Assembly (NCBI GenBank): GCA_001599915.1 | Contig: BCIG01000009.1 | Span: 124,001 to 188,000, forward strand | Direction of reading: 5' to 3' | Length of the DNA stretch: 64,000 bases | Source: Symbiotaphrina buchneri | Lineage: Eukaryota; Ascomycota; Symbiotaphrinales; Symbiotaphrinaceae | Part shown: in pieces, positions 1 through 9,670 of the stretch | Position numbering within the stretch: position 1 is the first letter of the stretch | Layout: each line of letters opens with the position of its first letter | Made by a program: the position numbers and the translations under genes | Notes under the pieces: generated by a model | What the model was told of the DNA's origin: nothing | The model's input: the letters and a program-made list of their open reading frames with translations, nothing else | Database searches by the model: none

Positions 1-159
1 CAGAGGGCAGGACCGGAAAATCAGGATGGGCGGGTTGAAGTCAGGCATGGGCATTCTACATCTGCGGGTCGGCGGTCTTCTGCAACTGACGGAGTGCATA
101 TGGAAGAAGGAAAAGCAATCAAGCATTCGCAACACGAAGAGCAAGACGGAGGAGCATAG
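1..159 (+). CDS. Possible 3' end of a gene entering from the left edge
   Basis: Frame 1 is open from the first base to a TAG at 157-159, giving 52 hydrophilic, charged codons (ending QHEEQDGGA). That would suit the C-terminal tail of a plus-strand gene starting outside the window. I recognise no domain, and a 52-codon open frame can occur by chance. The opposite strand also has a short ATG-led frame here, so the call is weak. Confidence 0.25.
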   Translation, partial: QRAGPENQDGRVEVRHGHSTSAGRRSSATDGVHMEEGKAIKHSQHEEQDGGA

Positions 160-329
160 CACATTTAGCAGTCTCATATGGGATGGATGAGTACATCGCT
201 CTCGGATCAGATGCTCAGTGTACCTAGATATCAAGTGCTAGGACACCAATCCTACCAAAAGAACTACCACAAAAAGGCCATGCATGAAACATATAAGTAG
301 AGTAGGGGTATCAAAAAAAAGCCCGTCAC

Positions 330-359
330 ATCGACGTCAACGTCAACGTCAACGTCAAT
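330..359. repeat. ACGTCA hexamer microsatellite
   Basis: About four to five tandem copies of ACGTCA lie between the stop of the Sec7-PH gene and the left edge. Each copy carries the CRE/ATF half-site TGACGT on the minus strand. It may be a plain microsatellite in a 3' flank, or a bZIP (AtfA-type) site cluster; the sequence cannot decide between these. Confidence 0.6.
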
Positions 360-431
360 GCCACGTTCCCTTCCAACAAGCAAAAGACGCGCTGGCCAAA
401 CGCTGAACACCCGCCATCATAAAATCCCGCT

Positions 432-3400
432 TCAACCGCCTGCTGCAACCTGCTGCACAGCAGTCTCGGTCGGTTGAGGCGGTCCTTCCAGCTTTTCCTC
501 CTCGTGGGCGTCCTGCGCCCGCTCTTCCTCTCCGCCGCTAGGAGCCTGTTTGCCCGAAGCGGCTCTCTCGGCGTAGATGCGTTCCTTTTCTTTCTGCGCC
601 ATGGTCAGGCAGTCAATATAAGTGCGGAACTTGACAATCTCCCGCAGCAAGTACGAGGACTTGCGTTCCCAGTTGGCCATGGCCTTTGTCGCGTTGGGAT
701 GGCGGGGGGAGAACTGTTCGACGAATCTGAGTCAGTATGACGGTGCTTCAGTTCAGGGGGTGGAAGAAGAGAGGACGTACAGCGAGCAGCATTGGCGCCC
801 GTAACTCGTTGTGCCGCTGCAGTTCCTCCTCGACGTTCTTGACATACACAAGCAAAGCCTTCAGTTGATCTGCTTCTACAAGACTGCTTGTGGTACTCTG
901 CGACGGTGGGGTCCACTCGGTGATGTTGACTCGGTCGCCTGGTAACCTTGCCTTGACGCTGCCTGGGCCATGTTCCATCGAGCTCCTGATGGAGCTCTGT
1001 ATGCTAGACCGCGGCATGCCCGGAGGGTTGTTGTCTTCGTTGCTGGCGACGCTGTTGATAATCGACTCGCTCCAGCCATACTCGATATTGCTGATACCAC
1101 CAATGAGAGGCTCCTTGGAGAGGCGAGCGCTCCAGTAGTTCGCCGTCGAAACAAATTCTTTCACAATTTCCGGAGTTCCAGCTTGGAAGAGGTGCACTGC
1201 TCCCGACGGCAAGGAAAGAGCCCAAACATGTGGCCTGGTCTTGGAGTATCCGGGCGGAGGTAGAGCTGATGCAAGTGTCTGCTTCAGCATGAAGCCCTCA
1301 AGTTGCTCAGCATTGTCCATCCAGTTACCGCCACCCACAACTGCATTGTTGCCGAGGCCACGTCCCCGTTGTTTACTTCTTGTGGATGCCTTCATGGAGA
1401 ACGAAAACAATTGCAATCGGCCTTTCTCTATAACAGCAAAGCACTCTTCCCAGTTTCGATCACGAGCCTTCTTATCGTTCGAATCCAGATGGCGTTTGTG
1501 TTTTAGCATTCCTTCCTTGGCCCACGGTGCGCCCGCAAGTTCCAAGGTTTCGTCCTCTAAAAGTGGTACGGAGCGGTTCGCTTCGTCGGTGGTATGTATA
1601 GATCCCTCCTCCCGAATGATGGCTTGACTGAGCGCATTGGCAAATCCAATGGACTGCTGGTAATCCCCTTGCGTGTATACAGAGCCAAAGGATTCAACGG
1701 ACATGGACGTTTGCGTCTTGCCAAAGGAGTATTTGCTCCAAACACTCGAGCCAGATGGAGTGAATACCGAAGAGGAACCATCATCAAAGCTACTTCGCGT
1801 GGAACTCATGGTCCCGTATATCCTGGAACGCATTCGGGACTTGGTCTGCCATTTTCCGGTGCTTGGTCGCTGATCCAGAGCTCCGCGAATGCTAGGATTC
1901 TCAGACGCGGCACGACTGATGGTGCTTGGCGACCGGCGTAACATGGAAGAAGGGGCAACTGACAACGTAGCCCCAGAAGCTTGCACTGGAGTGGCGGCTT
2001 CGGAGGCACCGTGAAGAGGAAGTCGTTGCTGTTTGATAGAATTGAAAAAGGCTTTCAAGACAGCTTCGACTTGAGATTCCCATGCCTTGGTGGAGCCGTG
2101 AAACGGTGCCCTAACAAGAGGTCCACATTGATCAGTTGAGCCGTCGAACTCGATTGGGACGAAAAGGTCGTCTGATTCCCTCCATGGGATTGAGGCCCGC
2201 TTGGATAGCGTAGCCGGTCGGATGGTTTCAGTGTTTTCTGCTGCAGCATCGGCTGCAACCCGGCGGATGGTTGGCATGGTATTCTTGATGAACTGGCTTC
2301 GTGTCATTTTCTGCTCAATGTCCGCTAAGTGAAGATCGGTGTTGAGTAGTAGGAGTGAATAGCAGATAGTATGGACCACATCTGTCATCTCACGTCAGTT
2401 TGCAGTAAAGAGGGGATGTCACCGGGGCAAATTCCTCCCACTTACCGGGTGTTTTGAAGCCATGGCTCGGATTGCAGTCACACCATCTGTCCGTGAACGC
2501 ATCGAGCAAACGATCCATTTGTTGCGATTCAGCCTTGAGTATGAGTTTACTGCACAGTGACCGCAACGCGGCAAGTACGCTCATATTGGCCCAGTCGAAT
2601 ATTGCCATAAAGGCAATTCTTGTTCTTCTGCTAAGGCTGTTGGATTCTCCCAACCACGCTGCTGCCCTTTCGCTAGTAATTGTCTTGTGGCTATCGTCGT
2701 ATATTTGTTGCGCTCGTTCATGGTCCTCCGGTAATGGCTGTTCCTTCACAAACCCACTAATGGACCTTGTGGGAGCAGGAGGTTGGATTGCAGGCGTGCT
2801 CAAGGCCGACGCATACTCTCCAAGTGTAGAGTTCGAGGCATAAGTAGGGTCTTTCGTGCCTTCCAAAGGCAGCGACAGTTGACTACTTTCAGCCAATTGC
2901 TCCTCTGATGAAGTCGGCTCCAGCCACAACCGAGTTCCTCTTCCAGATCCGCTGGGGGATAAACCCAACTGCGGTGATCTTAAGGGCGTCTTCGAGATCC
3001 ATTCATCTACCGATACACCACCCGAGCTTTCATTGCGTTGATGAGCTTTCGGTGTTTCATCAATGTCTTCATGCGAGATCTCTAATTTCTTGCTGGCGGA
3101 CGACATTCTGGTAGATTTGTTGGGAGTCTGTTCCGACATGTCGGGTACAGAACTGGAGCGAATAGCAGTGCGCCTTGGTTGCGGATTATAAGGCATGCTG
3201 GTGGACCTCGGAGTGACTTTCGGAATATCTTCCCGTTCATTTCCGCTGCTGTCTTGCAAGAATGAATCATCTGTAACTTTGTCTCCAAGCTTTGGAGCAA
3301 AATACTCAGCAGGATCATCTTCGCGAAATACCCCGTGAGTGGCTGATGTTAAAGGTGTATAAAATTCCTCATCATACTCGTCTTTGGCGGGCTTACGAAC

Positions 3401-5038
3401 AGCACGGACGGTGGAACTCTTATGCGGCGCATAGCCGGGAGAAAAGCCCCGAGGACTCTCCGGATGGTCGTCACTAGCACCGTGACCATTTTCAAATAAG
3501 TATGGATCCATGACCCTCCTCAAACTGATCCCAGGACTTGTCTCTGGAAGTTCCAATGTTGCGTGTTGCACATTTTGCACCGGAAGTGGTGGGAGAGGAG
3601 CCAAAGATCGATCTTCCGATATTGATTTCTTTCTCCTTCGAAAGAATGACGACTTTTTATTGATAGAGTTTGGTGGCAAGTCCTTCGAGGTAGCGGGACG
3701 CTGCTGAGGCACGGCTTGCGATTGAATGGCTCCTTTGGAGGTGGATGATTTCGGGGCGTGTTGCATTTCTTGGAATGATTGAGGCTGCTGTAATGGAAGG
3801 TTCTGTTTGTTGGAGCCAAACACCCTTCGAAAGAAGCCCTGTTTTTCTTTAACCTGCGATTTGTCGCTAGATGGGACCGAGGGCTTTCTGTACGAGACAT
3901 TAGGGCTCGGTGCCGCTGGGTCCTCGAAACCTGGCAACGGAGGTAGTAGCTTATTATCAGAGGTCGATCGGTTGCCCAAGCCTGGATGCGTATTCTGTTC
4001 TCTCATCGTGCTTGGTCTTTTATTGTCCTGATTCCGCGATATTGAAGAAAGGAGACTCCCCCGGCGGTCAGTGTTTGCAGTAGGAGGAGGTGCACGAGGA
4101 GCATGTATAGGAAATGACACTGAATGAGGTAGTTGTGGCTGCGGACTTCTGGGTCCAACAGGAACAGTTGGGGTAGGAGCTGCATCATCGTCATCATAAG
4201 ATGTGATCCCCAATGGTCCACTGCTGTAATCACCGTTTCGTTCCGAATCTATAGGTGCCATATATGGCAGACGGCCGTTGAATACGTTATCGAAGCTCGT
4301 CGAGCGTTGAGTCGGGAATCCACCTCGGCCAGCATTGAATCGCCTAGGACCAATATCGAAACTTGACGAAGCACTATCCGATTCTCTTATGGCCTCTCCG
4401 CGACTTAGTGATGATTCACCTCTTTGACGGGCCGACTTTTGCGCTTTTATCTGGTCCAATGTCCTCACACTATCAATTCTCCCAAGTGATGTCTGAAGAT
4501 TTGAGCTGCTGTGACTCCGCCTTCCCCTCATACGCTCCGTCGAATTTCGGACTGTAGGCTCCGACTCCGCATCAGAAGACAAGGTGGACGAGTACGAGCT
4601 TGCACGCCTCCGTCCAATTGCCCGTTGAATTTTCGGACTCGAAAAACTTCGGTCGTCAGCGAAGATGGAGTATAGGTGGGCATCTTCCAGCCCCGAGGGC
4701 GCGGGACGGGAAAACTGATCGAGCGATTGCAGAAGGTTGTCCACCAATGAATATCTCACATTCTGACCAGGATTTAGTGATAGATCATGAGAATCCCTCG
4801 AATCATCGTGGGCGCTCTCGTTGTAGGTCTTCGCAGTGGGCGTGATCTCGTCCAGAAAGGTCTCGCGTGTGATTGCTTGCGTGTTAAGCGCGCGCGAAGA
4901 GCCTTTGTTCGCCCGCTGCGTCTTTGATGAGGTAGGATGCGATGGTCGAGAAGCTCGAGCCCCATTCTCAAAAGTCTTTCGACTGTTCCGCTGCTTGGGC
5001 GTCCTGGGAGGTGATGCTGTGCTTGTTGGTGCCGGCAT
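432..5038 (-). CDS. Sec7-PH domain Arf guanine nucleotide exchange factor (Syt1/Yel1-like)
   Basis: Predicted to catalyse GDP/GTP exchange on an Arf-family GTPase at Golgi or plasma membrane. Exons run 5038-2446, 2381-781 and 713-432, giving 1491 residues. The long N-terminal half is Ser/Pro-rich and probably disordered. The Sec7 domain spans roughly residues 760-930 and crosses intron 1; the conserved helix with LLLLNTDLH follows the splice. A PH domain (AKEGMLKHKRH) begins near residue 1145. The tail carries a coiled segment (VKNVEEELQRHNELRAPM) and, after intron 2, FSPRHPNATKAMANWERK. The introns are 64 and 67 nt; the second acceptor (GAACAG) was chosen because it keeps the conserved MLLAFSPRHPN junction in frame. 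The start is MPAPTSTASP; an in-frame ATG lies 8 codons upstream at 5062. Which yeast GEF it matches is inferred. Confidence 0.88.
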
Positions 5039-5062
5039 TCTGGTGGTGCATATGCAGTGCAA

Positions 5063-7450
5063 CCGTCTGCGTTACAATATCACAATACCTAGTTCGCGAC
5101 GGTTGTCTCCACGTCCTCAAATCTTTGCCTTATGGCTCCCTCAGGTTCGAGCTGTAGAATGGCCGCAGTGGAATTAATCTCAATGCCTCTCGAGCAGAGT
5201 CATTGAGGAGACAGCAGCAGTGCCCGAAGAGCTGAGAAGTTCGGCCGGGGGAAAGGGAATTTAGGGGGGATCGGCCGACGCTCGAAACTTGACAGGCGGC
5301 AGCAAGCTTAAGTCGCGCGAGCACGGGGAAAGTACAAGTACGGGATGGTGTCAGCAGCGATCCGTCAGGCCGTCCGCGTTGCAGCCGGGGCAAATAATCA
5401 ATCAATCCAGAAAGGCGATGCTGTAGGGGTGAATTGGCACTGTCGGCTCCACTCCAAAATAAGACAGAACGGGTGGAGAGGGAAGTGCCTTAGCTCGACA
5501 GGTCATTCGGCACTAAAGTCAGGGACAGCAGCTCGCCTGCACTTCAAGTGGCAGGGGCTCAAGGGCCTCTCGCATACTTCGTACAGAGGGAAAGGAGGAA
5601 GGTTAACCGGTTCTTGAAATCTAGGAATTAATATGGAAAATATATCCCTTGCGCCCGCCACAGATCCACCTTTTTATTGCCCTCAAATGATCATGTCCTC
5701 ATTGTGCTGCGTTCTCCATGAGCGGAAATATCGACTTGCGCCATGGGGCCTCAGGATTGTCTGCCCCTTGCCGATTGTTGCTTATCGCTCGACCGTTTCA
5801 GAACCCACACATCAATCTAGGCCTCCGAGACACCGCACTAGATGTTACGACTAGCCTTGTCGGAAGAAAGTCAACTCCATCTGCCGGCTATCCGACAGAA
5901 ACTGGTCCTCCAACTGCAAAAGGCCAGAAAGCAGGTTGTTTTGGGAGCCACGTCGGAACGGCCATTGTACGGACATATTTCTTGACAACCGCCTTCAAGC
6001 GGGACGGCCAGCAGTGTACTCCGTACGGTACTCAGTCCCATGGATTCTCATGCAAACAGTCGGCCCGGCTGCAGCCAACGCATTTTACAGTAGTGCGGGC
6101 AAACTGCAGGATCTGTTTCGAAATCAAACCACTATCAGCGTGCCAATTAATGCACTTGGCGACCGTCGGACAGTTTTTGTTGCATTACTCGTGCAGCTTT
6201 CCCCTGGCACCTTTGCAAGCCACATCCCAGCCTCGCCAGATACGTTTGCCAACCAAGGCGGTGAGGATAGCTGCATCAGGAGTCCTGATTGTCTGATTCG
6301 TCCGAAGGCTTTGGCGCATGACACCCTCTCCAATTTGTCCAGCGGCCATTCAGGAACGCGAGAGTCAGGAGAAAAGCTTGGCTGCACAGCTCCCGCGAGA
6401 AACTAGAGCATTAAGAGTCGCAATTCCAATGCTTCATGCCACTTCCAAAGTATCACTTTTCTGTGAAGCCTGGGAGTGCCTTCAACGCTCGAGAACCTGA
6501 ATGATTGACCTTTAACGTTCTGCAGCAGCGTGCATTATCAAAACTGTTACGCGGCGTTGTGCTGCGAACTGAAACCACGTGGACCACAAGGGGGCCTCCT
6601 TACTTCCGAGGGCGCCGTAACCCACGCTTGCAGCTTGCACCACTTGACAGTTTCCCGCGGCGCTGTGCCTGTGCTATGCGGGAGAGTGCAGCTGCATGCT
6701 ATGTTTTCGACGCACGATTGTTAACTGGCAAAAGCACCTGCATGATGCGCGGTTCTGTACTCCTAAACGGTGTCGTAAGTTGGCCCTTATCCACAGAATT
6801 CAAAGTAGCCGGACAACCGGGAGAATCTCCTTGGCGCGAGATGTTATTGTCTTAATTGCAAGATTTAATTGATCAAGAAATCCATGGCTCAATATTCGGT
6901 GATCATCCAGGTTGCCAGGTCTGCCTCGACAATTCCTCAGCTATTGGATGATGTACTGTTCCTCCAGTAACAAATCGACTCCGAACAGTTAATGTAAGAG
7001 CAAAAGATGCTAGAAGTTAAGTTGTCAACAATTATTTACCCTTCTCCATCGAAACGGTGATTTTACGTATGATCCATATCGAAATACCCTGAACAAGGGG
7101 ATATGGATCAGACGGCCCGGAGGTTCGTTCTTCCTGACTCGCTGGGCATGGTCCGAGGTCCGGGGGTGTTAGTAGCGCAGTTGGCAACCCGTACGGACCA
7201 GATGTGCAGTAAGGCCGAGAGACAACAAAACCAAAGCGGAATGACGATGCCTGTTATGAAGGCTAAAGTAGCTCCACACAACGAGTACAACGTCTAGAGC
7301 CAACAGATTGCTGAGCGCCTCTTTGAGGCGACAGATGAAGTCTTCGAGCAGTACTCGATAGTACGCCCACCTTCGCTGCACGAGACACACGTTCCTTCCA
7401 TCCTCAAAGCTCCCCTTGCCTGCGGCGTACCAGGCATCAAACCGCCAGCG
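5063..7450. other. 2.4 kb without a recognisable gene
   Basis: This stretch lies between the 5' end of the Sec7-PH gene and the UNC-50 start. Several short open frames occur, the longest about 190 codons at 5718-6296, but none shows a recognisable domain, a spliced continuation or coding-like composition. It presumably holds the promoter and leader of both flanking genes. The one structured element I see is the inverted repeat at 7071-7109. Confidence 0.6.
7071..7109. repeat. Imperfect hairpin with 10-bp perfect outer arms
   Basis: GATCCATATC at 7071-7080 is the exact reverse complement of 7100-7109. Inside it, CCCT (7087-7090) pairs with AGGG (7096-7099) around a GAACA loop, leaving a six-base bulge on one side. 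It lies about 340 bp upstream of the UNC-50 start codon. Function unknown; it could be an operator-like site or chance. Confidence 0.6.
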
Positions 7451-8628
7451 ATGAATCCGCATATTTCCTTACCACGACAACATGGCGGACCCTCAACCTT
7501 CGGTGGCTTGACACCAAGTAGCCGGACGGATGGGCTCCGTATGCCTCGATTCTTCAAGCGGTACGTATGCCATGCATATTGGCTTTTCTATAACAGTCCC
7601 GGTTGAGCTGCAACATCACACAGCTATCTGCTCTATGGTGCACAACGTTTTGCGGTGCATGAAGGATAGTATACAAGAATATTGTTACCGGAAACTAACA
7701 TCTCTCTAGACTCTTCAAATTCCCGCAAATGGACTTTGAGATGGCGGTATGGGAGATGACCAACCTTATAATAGCCCCAAAGAAGGTGTTTAGGACAATA
7801 TACTATCATGTATGTCATTCTGCTCTCCCGAAACGAATTCCAATTAGCTGACAACTCTCAGAAACGTAGGAAATCAGCGAATTGCTGCTGATGGATATTT
7901 TGAACTGACGGCTGCTTCAGAAACCAAGAACACATGGCACCGGCCAGATCCTTCATTCACCTACCTCCTATCATTCTTCATGCTTCTGACGTCCTTTGCT
8001 TGGGGACTCGCGTACGCTTCATCGTTTGTGAATATACTGCGTCTCACCCTCATCTTCATCTTCGGGCACTTTCTCGCCATCTCGCTCTTCGCATCCACAA
8101 CAGCATACTTCCTAGTCGGAAGGTTCTTGGGGCCTGGGATACCCGGACTGCCCGGACGAAGAAGACAAGGGTTGTTCACCCGACAAGGAGAAGGCGATCA
8201 GCTAGAATTCGGGTATTGTTTTGATGTGGGTAGAAACGCCGGCTCCTAAAGCTCCCTGCTGATCGTTTCTCAGGTATCAATACGAGCATTCTTCCCGGTA
8301 TGGGTGTTCATATACGTCATTCAGTTCATTTTGATGCCTGTCGTTTCACGAAACTTTTGGCTGGCTGGTTTTATTGGCAACTCCCTGTACCTTGTAGCTG
8401 CCAGCTACTACAGTATCATTACCTTTCTGGGGTACAATGGTACGTTATCCAAGCTGACGCACAGAGAATCCATTTCTGACGTATCCGTATCTAGCTCTGC
8501 CATTCTTGCATCATACCGAGCTGCTACTCTCACCAATAGTAGTCTTTACCATCCTTTGGATCATAAGTCTCTTTGGCTTCAACATGCCAAAGCATTTCGC
8601 TCCGGTGCTATTAGCTGGTGCACGATGA
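7451..8628 (+). CDS. GMH1: UNC-50 / Gmh1 family Golgi membrane protein
   Basis: A multi-pass Golgi membrane protein; yeast Gmh1 is a binding partner of the Gea1/2 Arf-GEFs. Exons: 7451-7560, 7710-7809, 7862-7865, 7921-8225, 8274-8439 and 8495-8628, giving 272 residues, normal for the family. Recognised by RLFKFPQMDFEMAVWEM, IIAPKKVFRTIYYH and TKNTWHRPDPSFTYLLSFF, followed by hydrophobic segments and the ending NMPKHFAPVLLAGAR. Exon 3 is only AAAC. It is needed to rebuild the family motif YYHKQTKNTWHR and is flanked by introns of 52 and 55 nt, each with its own CTGAC branch site just before a CAG acceptor. The remaining introns are 149, 48 and 55 nt. The start is the ATG opening MNPHISLPRQ. 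Confidence 0.92.
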
Positions 8629-9042
8629 TAACTTTGGTCATCAGACTTGGCTCAGACATTGGCATTCTTCTCTGAATTTGGGGCGTTGGAGAAAAAGCAT
8701 CGAGCATAGTAAGGTGTTTCTGGCGTGTGGATTCGGTCGTTTCACCTGGAAATGCAAACGCAGGCGCTGTAATATTGTCAGTTGCATAAATTGAACTATC
8801 AAGCTGGAAATCTCGCAATATCCTTAAGCCCTAAAGCTAGCAATCACTTGACCATACCCCTTGCGGACCTCGCCAACCCGCCCACTGCCGCTCGGCCGAG
8901 AAAACCATCGTATCCTGTCACTTTTCTGATCGCAACAGTCCATCCGGTCCTCTCATCAAAACCCAATATTTATCAATTTCCTCTATCTCCCAAATTGACT
9001 CAGAGTTATAAGACTAAATAAGGAGCAAAGCGCTTCAGACAC
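8629..9042. other. Spacer between UNC-50 and the tRNA gene
   Basis: About 410 bp with no coding signal that I can support. It should contain the UNC-50 3' UTR and the upstream flank of the tRNA gene; the latter needs only internal A and B boxes for pol III. Confidence 0.5.
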
Positions 9043-9217
9043 GGTCGTATAGCTCAGTCGGTAGAGCACCAGTCTAATACTGGACCGCATCACTTGCGAC
9101 ATGGTATTTGCCAGCTGGTTGTCCTGGGGTAGGTTCATCCGATCATCGAACAATAAATTTCCATCTTCAAGGTTTCTGACGGCGTTTGTGTGAATAGTTC
9201 GAGCCCCAGTATGACCA
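9043..9217 (+). tRNA. tRNA-Ile (AAT) gene with two insertions
   Basis: Acceptor arm 9043-9049 (GGTCGTA) pairs with 9210-9216 (TATGACC), with one G-T pair; A73 is 9217. The D arm is 9052-9067 (GCTC/GAGC). Anticodon stem CCAGT (9069-9073) pairs with GCTGG (9114-9118); loop C-T-A-A-T-A gives anticodon AAT. A 33-nt insertion, 9080-9112, sits after position 37, the canonical tRNA intron site. The 5' T stem CTGGG (9124-9128) and the TTCGAGC loop plus CCCAG (9198-9209) are separated by a second insertion, 9129-9197 (69 nt). Removing it exactly restores a perfect T stem and loop. That insertion begins GTAGGT and ends TAG, with CTGAC about 20 nt before its end, as in a spliceosomal intron. T runs follow at 9222-9226 and 9229-9235. 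The gene may be functional or a disrupted copy. Confidence 0.72.
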
Positions 9218-9221
9218 TTTC

Positions 9222-9235
9222 TTTTTGCTTTTTTT
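9222..9235 (+). terminator. RNA polymerase III T-run terminator
   Basis: Runs of five and seven T (9222-9226, 9229-9235) lie immediately after the tRNA discriminator base, which is the usual pol III stop signal and supports the tRNA call. Confidence 0.65.
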
Positions 9236-9670
9236 GAGTTGAATTACTGTGGGGATTCCCGGTCTTTTTCTTTTTGGCTTTTTGATGGAGGGAAAGGGCG
9301 GAAGGAAATGTGGGGTCCGCGAAGTGGATGGGTTGATGCGCGAGAAGCTTATTGGTTGGTAGATTCAAGAAGAGATGCAGTCGGAAATCATGCCCAGGAC
9401 GTCTTCATAGCGGTTCTGCAATAACCATGTTCCTTGCATCTACGATAATCATGATAAGGCACTGAATTCTGCTTGGAGATCTGAATTTTGAAATGTGGTA
9501 GCACGATGATGGACAAATTATGGGCCTAGGGGTGAAAGGGGAAGCCTTCACACTGAAAGCTGTTGGGAGCGGAACTTTCCGGGCCATAATCTCTCGGCTA
9601 CGAATTTCTGGAAAGTAACATTCAAACGCAGAGCTGTCGAGATTGCTTTTGAGCAGCAAGCTGTGAGAAG
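9236..9670. other. Spacer upstream of mitochondrial IF-2
   Basis: 435 bp with no supportable gene. It is expected to hold the promoter of the IF-2 gene; I see no distinct motif. Confidence 0.5.

Noticed and set aside
5718-6406. Overlapping open frames of 150-190 codons in the gene-free region
   Set aside because: No domain, no conserved-looking segments, and both frames overlap each other; not supported as genes.
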